DNA from: Wuchereria bancrofti
Lineage: Eukaryota; Nematoda; Chromadorea; Rhabditida; Onchocercidae
NCBI GenBank assembly: GCA_005281725.1
Contig: SSBO01000012.1
Coordinates: forward strand, 3,020,194-3,084,193
DNA: 64,000 nt
Direction of reading: 5' to 3'
Notes under the pieces: model-generated
Told to the model about the DNA's origin: nothing
The model's database searches: none
The model's input: the letters and a program-made list of their open reading frames with translations, nothing else
Shown: positions 56,601 to 64,000 of the stretch, one piece after another
How positions within the stretch are numbered: position 1 is the stretch's first letter
Layout: each line of letters begins with the position of its first letter
Made by a program: the position numbers and the translations under genes

Positions 56601-59509
56601 CTTTTAAAGAGTCATTTAAATTAGCAATTCTTGTCAGGAAGACTCGTTTATACCCAAAGTTGATGCACAGAAAATAGTTCTAACATGGGTTGAAACTGGC
56701 CTTACTTCGGAATTTACTGAAATCCGAATCAGAACACTGCAAGGATGTCTGTTCCTGCTTCAAGCAATTGGTTTTGATGAGTTAAAGGCTGTATTTCTTT
56801 TCTTAGAATCATTTCTGATGGATTATTCACAAATAAGGTAAATGAACTTGATTATTTCCTGCAACCTGTAAAGTAAACTTTTTAAAAGTCGATCCTGAAA
56901 TAAAACTTGTCCAGTTGGCTTGATTTATGTCTCTATGGTAGTTACTCTACTTTCCCTTAATTTTACTTTTTTACTGATAGATTTTAAGTGAACTAAAGGA
57001 CGAAACACACCGTAGAATCAACATGAAATCAGCTTTTGTCATCATGAAATTTAGTTTGTACAAAACTGTAAATTATACATTTTTGAAGTGGTTACGGATT
57101 ATATGAATATGAAACGACATTGTGGACTGCAAGGTTTTTCTTTTTCAACAACCCTTCTTATTCTTCAGACAGTTCACGGGCTGCATTTCTCAATGTAAGT
57201 TATATTTAGCATATGAAAATACTTTTTCTGCGAACTTTGTTAAAACGTTAGCAGTATTTTTAAAATCATTCAAGTGAAGAATGTTGCTACCTGTATTTGT
57301 ATTCTTAATGCTGCCGATTTGAAGCTGATCAAATACATTGGTTTTCTTCAGATGATATGTGAAAAATTTGCCGCAGTTGCAACCCCTGGCTGGTTGATGA
57401 ATTTAATATCTGTGGGTATTGAAAAACTAATCGTTGGTTCTCGAATATATGTGCTCACTTTCAGTCGTGTTGCCGTTCGTCAGTTGATGTTTTTGTTTCT
57501 TTTATGGATTTGTTGATTTGGTTCTCAAATTAGTGTTCTATGATATGACTACTCTTGATTTACTTCGCATAGAATTACTTGAACCACTTTATTGTTGCTT
57601 TTAGAAGCACTGGAAAATTATTTCTATGCACCACAAAAATTTTTGTATGCGCTTCGTATCTTTATTGTGTGCCTATATCGAGGCTTAGAAGAAGGAAGAG
57701 TACAACATTTGGGAATTCAACCGTATGATCCGCGTATTCATCTTATGGAACAGCATGCAATGATATTCAAGATGTAAGTTTGTGACTGTGATTATTTTTA
57801 TTGGCAGATAATTACAGTGAAAAGCTTAAAGCTGTTAATTGGTTAAATTCTTACATCGTAAAAGCTAACGTCTGTTTTACAAAACTGTTTGCTTACTTGA
57901 TTTTGGAAGGCCTTTTTTTTTTCCAGTTAGTGAATCTCAGTGCGAATTTGATTCCTATTTTTCAGACTTGCAGAAGGTTCCGAGGGTGATGCATTGCAAT
58001 TAATGAAGGTATTGCCGTATTTATTAATAGATTCGCTGAATCAAAGTGAACTTATAAACAGCATTTTGAAAGAACTAATCCATCGATATGCAGGCCCTCA
58101 TCCACGTTCTACTGCCATTTTTAGAATTATTCATCATGTGAGTCGTCTGCTTTTTCTGGTACATATGCTTTATTATGAAATTGACTGATGAATGGTTTTT
58201 TCTACCATTTGAATTCATTTCTTTTGAAATTTCGGTGGGAGCTTAACTGATTTACCTGCAGGGAATTTATTCTTTCCCTTGATGAATTATAAACTTTGTA
58301 GTGGTTTATCGTTCTGCACAGCCGTGAAACTGAAAGTGTCGTGTTGGAATGGACTCTAAATGGTTTGGAGTCTTTCAAATATGTAGCCGATCCTACATTG
58401 TTCCGATTTTACGTCAGTGCATTTCTTTGTTCATCATCACCAAATCCATGCATCGCTAATTTGTAAGCATCTTCTTAACTTCATTTCCAAGGATAAAAAG
58501 GTCCTTCACATTCTGTGGTGGGTTATTATTTTTGTAGTTTTTTTGCACAACAGCTTTTTTTGTGAATCAGAGATTTTTTGATGTCAGTCGAGTTTAAGTA
58601 AAAGGATTTCTTGTTATTATCATTAATTATTATTAATTACTATTATTATTTTTGTTAATGTTGTTATTACTGTTCTAATTACATAATTATAATTATTGAT
58701 TATTAATCATTATTATTACTCTGTCATGGTACTGGGTGTCGACATCCTATCATTTGCTGTAGTTAATAATAGTCAGATCAAGAGAGGAATGTACAAATTC
58801 CTGGATGCTTGAGGTCTATGGAGGGGACATACATGTATTTTCAAATTCTACAAAATTTTCTCGAACAGTTGGATTAGAAGTTTTCTTAAAAGTTAAAGTT
58901 TCTTTGTAGAATAAGGGAAAAGTTTCATTTTCATTTTAAAAAATTGTAGGTTTTATCTTGTCATTGGACGCACATCAAATTTAGTTAGGATCGATGACTT
59001 CCTATTTGAATTTTCAGTGCGATCTTTGCTTTTACGGGTTTGTTTTCTTTGTTATGGAATACTCTACCGTTTTAAATTGTCAACTTTTGTAGTCCCCAGT
59101 ACTTTTTCATATTCTCTTCTGTATTTGAAGCCTGATATTAAGAGAGTTCCAAGTTCTGGAAATTGGTTCCTGATGTAATTGTTGTTTTATGTGAGGAAAT
59201 ATTCAGATGTTTTTTCCATAATTATCCTTACAGATGAAAAAGGATGCAAGAAATGGGTTAAAATTGTCTATGGAGAAGTTTGTATTAAATGGAAAAACAT
59301 GCCGAGACCCGAGAAGAATAGCGTCTTTTCCACAGCTGTAATTCATTTTTCCTCGATATATGAACTTCAGGTTATTGGGTCTTACATATGTACCTCTAAA
59401 TACTGATTTCTTTGTACCGGAAGGAAAGAAGACATTTATCGCTGATATGTTTGTTAATCCGACTTGCACTAGAAGGTTTCTTAACAAGCTGTGTCACTTA
59501 TTATCTTGA
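41626..59509 (+). CDS. htt: huntingtin orthologue (HEAT-repeat scaffold), no polyQ
   Basis: Large HEAT/alpha-solenoid scaffold linked to vesicle transport, autophagy and spindle orientation. Placed exons: 41626-41696, 42113-42256, 42484-42604, 42779-42921, 43114-43261, 43399-43528, ~43596-43750, 43892-44087, 44168-44316, ~44466-44628, 44808-44993, 45072-45209, 45324-45505, 45657-45808, 45968-46064, 46160-46288, 46483-46681, 46770-46812, 46906-46968, 47194-47455, 47560-47739, 47970-48108, 48517-48613, 48711-48861, 48959-49077, 49232 to about 49400, then less exact blocks to a last exon at about 59370-59509. Landmarks: MDRLSKALNVLQTAG (like human N17), NGTSRSLVFALSRLIDALKY, DDDQRVRNAAAKHL, LRVINLYYC, LRCGWKPEPEIHR, VWRILWAGWNRRSNFD, SLLSDLFTEMDQYRFVF and the final TDFFVPEGKKTFIADMF..RRFLNKLCHLL. 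No glutamine or proline tract follows the N-terminus. The exons between 58464 and 59370 are unresolved. Confidence 0.88.
52483..52523. repeat. T-rich tract inside huntingtin
   Basis: About 40 bp of almost pure T with single C interruptions, located between coding blocks of the huntingtin gene. Confidence 0.8.
58616..58712. repeat. ATT-rich microsatellite in a late huntingtin intron
   Basis: Imperfect ATT/AAT triplet tract between the coding block ending near 58464 and the last exon. It lies in non-coding sequence. Confidence 0.85.
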
Positions 59510-60935
59510 ACCTAGTGTTTTCTTTTTACAATTCTTGTAATTCTTTTTAAAACATTCTTCTAATTTCATGCAATGTAAGTTATTCCCCATCATGTCTGCA
59601 TAATTTTATAATATATTGCTTAAAATGTCTTGTACCGTGACGTGACCGTAGTTTTTTTTTTCAATCTTATTTTTCCTCAGTTCCGTTTAATAATAATATA
59701 CATGTCGATGAATGGTAACACGTCGTTATGATACTGTTTCGTTAAGTACAGTATTTTAATAAAAACTGATTTGTACAAAACAGGCAAATCTGTGGAGTTT
59801 TCCTGCAAGTATTGAAAGTGTTATGAAATTTATTAAACAACATCGCAACAATAACCCAAATGAAATTGTGATGCATGTAATGTACTCAAACCTAATTCTA
59901 CATAATGTCTATCTGGCTTTTACAGCAAGTTGATACCTGCTATTCCGTTACTGCTTAGTATTATGATTTCGAGAATTTTGCCTCCAGAGTCTTATCTGTA
60001 TTTCTTTTCACTCCCTACCTGTATGTTGTACTTACAAGGCACCCCATTCACAGGATGCTTAAGAAAGTTCTCTTTCAGTGCGTATTTCATAGTGAACAAA
60101 ACCGAAATTATGAGTCAACGTCATTTCGATACAGTAGAATAGATTTTGTTAGTCGTGAGTAACGGTGGCCAAACAGGTGAGGCGGTAACTTGTTTCAGAG
60201 TTCCTTTCAGACTGCCCATGAGTGAGTGATAAATGAGCGAATTTGATAACATTCTCCAAAAGGATTAAGGAATGTGGTGATCGGTGATAGGAAGTGTTCC
60301 TATTGAAGCTAATAAGTTGAAATAATCATATCGAAAAAGGATCCAGGCAATACATCTAACTCGCCATTTGTCAGTTAAATGTTTAACACTGAAGGTAAAA
60401 TAGCAATATTTAACTGCTGAGGAATTCAAGAATGAGAGGGATAGGTCTAAGAGGACACAGAAAATAAGTCTTGTGCATTCCAGTTTGGTTGATTTTTGAT
60501 GTCTTACAAAGAAGTAATGGGAGAGGAAAATTTAAGGTGAGTGGAGGGGGAGAGGGTTGGAAGCGGTTAGTTGTGCAGTCGCGTGATAACGTTTGCAGCA
60601 GTTGGCAAGAGGAAGCGTTATTGATTGTACCGGCTAGCCGGTTGCTGTTGAAGCTTTCGGGATGAGAGTGTTGTTGCACCATTGCTGACAACGACATAGG
60701 CGAAGCTGGGTGTACGTTGTGACAGGCATACACTCCTATGGATGGGAAGAGAGGGAGGGGACATTAGTAAACGTTCCAACAAACATTGAGTTTGACAGAG
60801 ACATACACGCTCTCTCACGCACGCTATTTCTTTAGAACGTTCAACATACGTTCATCCTTTGTGGTACGTAACTTTGGGATATAATTACTGCACTCTTGAA
60901 AGTATTGTTGACCGTGAAGCGTTCGACGACTTTAA
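59510..60935. other. intergenic region, huntingtin to nuclear receptor
   Basis: Contains the huntingtin 3' end and presumably the promoter of the receptor gene. The stretch 60400-60850 is clearly less AT-rich than its surroundings (runs such as GGTGAGTGGAGGGGGAGAGG), which could mark promoter or regulatory DNA. No protein-coding chain was recognised. Confidence 0.55.
59758..59763 (+). terminator. AATAAA poly(A) signal of huntingtin
   Basis: AATAAA lies about 250 bp after the TGA stop at 59507-59509. It is the clearest such signal before the next gene. Confidence 0.55.
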
Positions 60936-63900
60936 ATGGCACAGCGTAAGTTCGTTCCTACCAAAATTGTATGTTTATGATCATCATCCGGTAGCAGATG
61001 ACAGCGGTATGGAATTCCGAAGGGAAGCTTAATTTCAATTTGTTTTATGCCGTAAGAGTGGTATTCAGGTAGGATGAAATAGGTGTGAATGTCAATCCTA
61101 GTCTTTCTGTTGGAGGAGCTGTGTCACATTGCAGTTCAGACAGTTGGTTCTTTTTCATTTCTGTTTCACCGCACTCAATGGTATGCTTCCTAACGTTATT
61201 CATGCCACTGCGGCATTTATCGATACTTAAAAATATTGGTTTCCGAATCATAATGACATCTGCAAATGTTTGTATCCATCCATATATGTGTGTTGCCTGA
61301 CGGCTTTTTTTTATATGTTGAAGTGGACATATTCTATTAGGCTTTGTTACGCTTTTTGTAGGTATTTAATCACAATCATTAAAAGAAAAAAAAGAAATAT
61401 GCAGCTCCGTTAAGTTTTGTTGCGGAACGTTAAGGTAGACTTAGACTAAACGTTACCAAAAAAGAAAGAAATTGAAATTCATAATATGAAACATTAACCG
61501 TAGGATCTTTGAAACCTCATAATATGGGAACCATGGATTAGGAAAGAATAGGAAAAAAGTATATTGTGATGGAGATCCGGATTCGGAAGTATTATATTAG
61601 CGTTCTTATGGTAAATCAGAAATTCACACCATCACAAATATTTTGAATTTTACATATATGTAATCCTATGTGTTTAGTTCTCAGCAGAATTTTCTTCCAG
61701 TTATTTCCTTATTTCATAGCACTTAAATGACTTAACCAGCTGGGACCCAGATGCTATCTTTCATAAGCTTTTAATTATTTTGCTCAAAGAAATACTACAA
61801 TATTAACATTATTTTGTGACAGAATGCTTCCTATAATAATCTGTACTTGATAAATAATTGTATTTTACTTACTTTAATAGTATTTCAGGCCGAAAAGTTC
61901 CTGAAGGTGAACTCTGTGCAGTCTGTTCAGATCTCGCAACAGGTTATCATTATGGTGTGGCGAGCTGCAATGGATGGTTAGCGTTTCTTTACTGTTTTTG
62001 TTGGGGATTTTATCCGCAGGATTTTTACTTTTTTGGTGAAGTTTGAGTAGAGTATGTTTCTTCACATATAATTTGCCTTTACGTGGATTGCATAACAGAA
62101 ACTAAACAACGGAAGTCTTTTTAATGTTTTCTATGCTTTTTCTTTGAAATACATGTAACTTGTATGCACTTCAGCAAAACATTTTTTCGTCGTACCATTG
62201 TATCAGAGCACACGTTTGTCTGCCAATACCAGGGTAACTGCGATGTCAATAAAAGTAAGTTATTATATGTAAAGTTGTACTGTACTTTCTATTATACTGT
62301 ACAGAATATCTGTTAATGACTCGTATTAAAGAGCTGTTAGTAGTTTGTCTTTTTTTTTGTTCGTAAGATATATTCATTCATGAGGTATCTCTAGTATCGA
62401 GATTTTCTTAAAGTTTTATTGATTAATGTAAATTCTGTAGACATCCGCTGTGCCTGTCGACATTGCCGTTTCAATAAATGTGTTGCTGTAGGAATGGATG
62501 CCAAAGGTTTGTTGCTCACCTTGTCGTTAAATGTATTTAGTTGTAGGGTTTTATTAGATTATGCGTATTTAGTTTAGTCATGTAGAAGGTTCTTCAGGAT
62601 AAATATAGGCAGCGTTTTCTTCTTTCTCTTTGATTATGAAGTGTTTTTTAGCGATCCAGAATGATCGCGATCGCATCGGGCCAACCAAGAAAATGAAAAT
62701 GGGTAATCAAAATTCTGAAGATGATTGTGCAATTCATATTCGTTCAGCAGAAGAAAGGGTAAAGCATGTTTGTGTTTTCATTGATGTTTTATCTTGTGAT
62801 AATATTCGTCGCATCTTACATTTTATAGCTGGTGTGTGATTAGTTATCAACAGAATTGAAAAAATTGATGGATTATTTTTTGCAGCTGATAGAGCGTTTG
62901 TTGGCAATTGAAAAGTTGTGTATGAGGTTACGACAGTGTGTGCTCCCTGAAATCAATGGACTTAAAGAAGCTGTTTGTGAACCCTCACTCGTTAACGAAG
63001 TTAATAACCTTAAAATAGATGTTAGTTTTTATAATGGTGCAGCAGGATTCCATATGATTCCGATTTTCACAATGGATAAATGTTTATTTTAGGAATCAGT
63101 GGTTTTTTTATCCAGTTACTTCAAAATAGTTGTTCACATTGTCTGTAAGATGTTTCACTTATTCAGCCATATACAAATGCGAAGGAGTTGTACATTGCAA
63201 CATTAAAAGACATACAAATGTGGAATAAACGAGAAATGCGAGTGGGTTTAGAATGGGCAAAAACCTTTGATTTATTTAATCAGCTCTCTTTGGATGATCG
63301 AGTAAGTTTGAGTTTTTTGTTTTTTGATTATTTATTGTTGTTAGGGTTCTGATGGTGATAATTTATCTACTGTTTAGCAAAAAGAAACAAAAACAAAATA
63401 TGAAATTTTATATATCATTTAGTCACTGCAGATTGCATTGATAAAGAATTTTGGATTTACTTTCAATCTTTTAAATCGAAATTATTATGCACCTGACCAT
63501 GGTGCTGATAAACTCGTATTGCCTAATGGTGCCTATATTCGGCGTCAAGTTCAAAATGAAGTTAAGTTGCCTGGTTGTAGGTAAGTTTGCATTACAAGTC
63601 CGATTCCATTTTGTTTAGTCCCATGTTGTTTAAGTTACCTATGAATGCTTGTTATTACTTCTTCGTACGAGTTCTAGACGAGTTTTGTAAAGAATTTCAT
63701 ACATTGCTTATAGGTCAATTTATCACCGACAAATGGATGAAATTATGATTCCATTCAGACAACTGAAAATCACCATGCCCGAATTTGCATTGTTCAAAGC
63801 TAGCGTCTTTTTTAACCCTGGTTTGTTTCAATAATTTATGAAGATGCATTGCGAACATATTTTAGGTATTTGTTTTTCAGACGCAATCAACCTTTCTTCT

Positions 63901-64000
63901 CTAGCAAAATCCCAAATTTATGCCGAAAGGTCAAAATATTTATCAGCACTGTTTTATTTAATAACTTCTAAATGTGGAATAACTATGGGTGCACAAAAGT
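60936..64000 (+). CDS. nuclear hormone receptor, nematode HNF4-derived type (partial)
   Basis: Ligand-type transcription factor. Exons: 60936-60945 (ATGGCACAGC, strong GTAAGT donor, tentative), 61889-61976, 62175-62254, 62441-62506, 62652-62758, 62886-63020, 63167-63301, 63432-63580, 63714-63820, 63881 to window end. All phases agree, including the 10-bp first exon (MAQ, then a split Arg codon). The DNA-binding domain has both C4 zinc fingers: CAVCSDLATGYHYG..CNGCKTFFRR, then CQYQGNC and CACRHCRFNKC, followed by GMDAKAIQNDRDRIG as in HNF4-type receptors. P-box Asn and Thr (CNGCKTFF) replace the usual Asp/Glu and Gly, as in nematode-specific receptors such as the nhr-10/nhr-3 group, which I think is closest. 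The ligand-binding domain has the helix-3 signature (EWAKTFDLFNQLSLDDR, IALIKNFGF). The rest lies beyond the window. Confidence 0.9.

Noticed and set aside
1..64000. Bacterial (endosymbiont) insertions, CRISPR arrays or prokaryotic operons
   Set aside because: Looked for because filarial genomes can carry Wolbachia fragments. I recognised no long intronless bacterial gene and no regularly spaced repeats.

Overview
The window reads as nuclear DNA of a nematode, most likely a spirurid or filarial parasite. It is AT-rich, and its genes are split into many short exons by introns with GT..AG ends and short nematode-type TTTCAG acceptors. The nuclear receptor at the right edge carries the DNA-binding P-box CNGCKTFF, typical of the expanded nematode family. 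Species is inferred; nothing in the window names it.

Layout: 1-11872 is gene-poor, with microsatellites and one MITE-like foldback element. 11873-18211 (minus) is a complete 17-exon GABA-B receptor subunit 1 gene. 18212-21902 is intergenic and holds a pair of diverged direct repeats. 21903-31226 is a large inverted repeat: two arms of 2996 bp, identical wherever compared, around a 3332-bp spacer. The right arm lies inside a plus-strand DENN-domain (DENND2-like) gene, 28139-33668. The left arm is an antisense internal fragment of that gene lacking both ends. 35479-41058 (plus) is an 18-exon ninein-like EF-hand/coiled-coil gene. 41626-59509 (plus) is a huntingtin orthologue with no glutamine tract. 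60936 to the window end (plus) is a nuclear hormone receptor cut off inside its ligand-binding domain.

Reading frames were joined by hand at splice sites. For the GABA-B receptor, the ninein-like gene, the receptor gene and the DENN core, every exon phase closes. For huntingtin the first 26 exons and the last are placed closely; the middle and late exons are placed by homology only. The genes do not form one pathway: there is one neuronal G-protein-coupled receptor, one Rab-exchange-factor-type trafficking protein, two proteins linked in animals to microtubules and centrosomes, and one transcription factor. The ninein-like and huntingtin genes lie 567 bp apart on the same strand, with a poly(A) signal and a possible trans-splice acceptor between them, so they could be co-transcribed.

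The most unusual features are the near-perfect palindrome with its antisense DENN fragment, the polyQ-less nematode huntingtin next to a ninein-like gene, and three candidate GC-AG introns.
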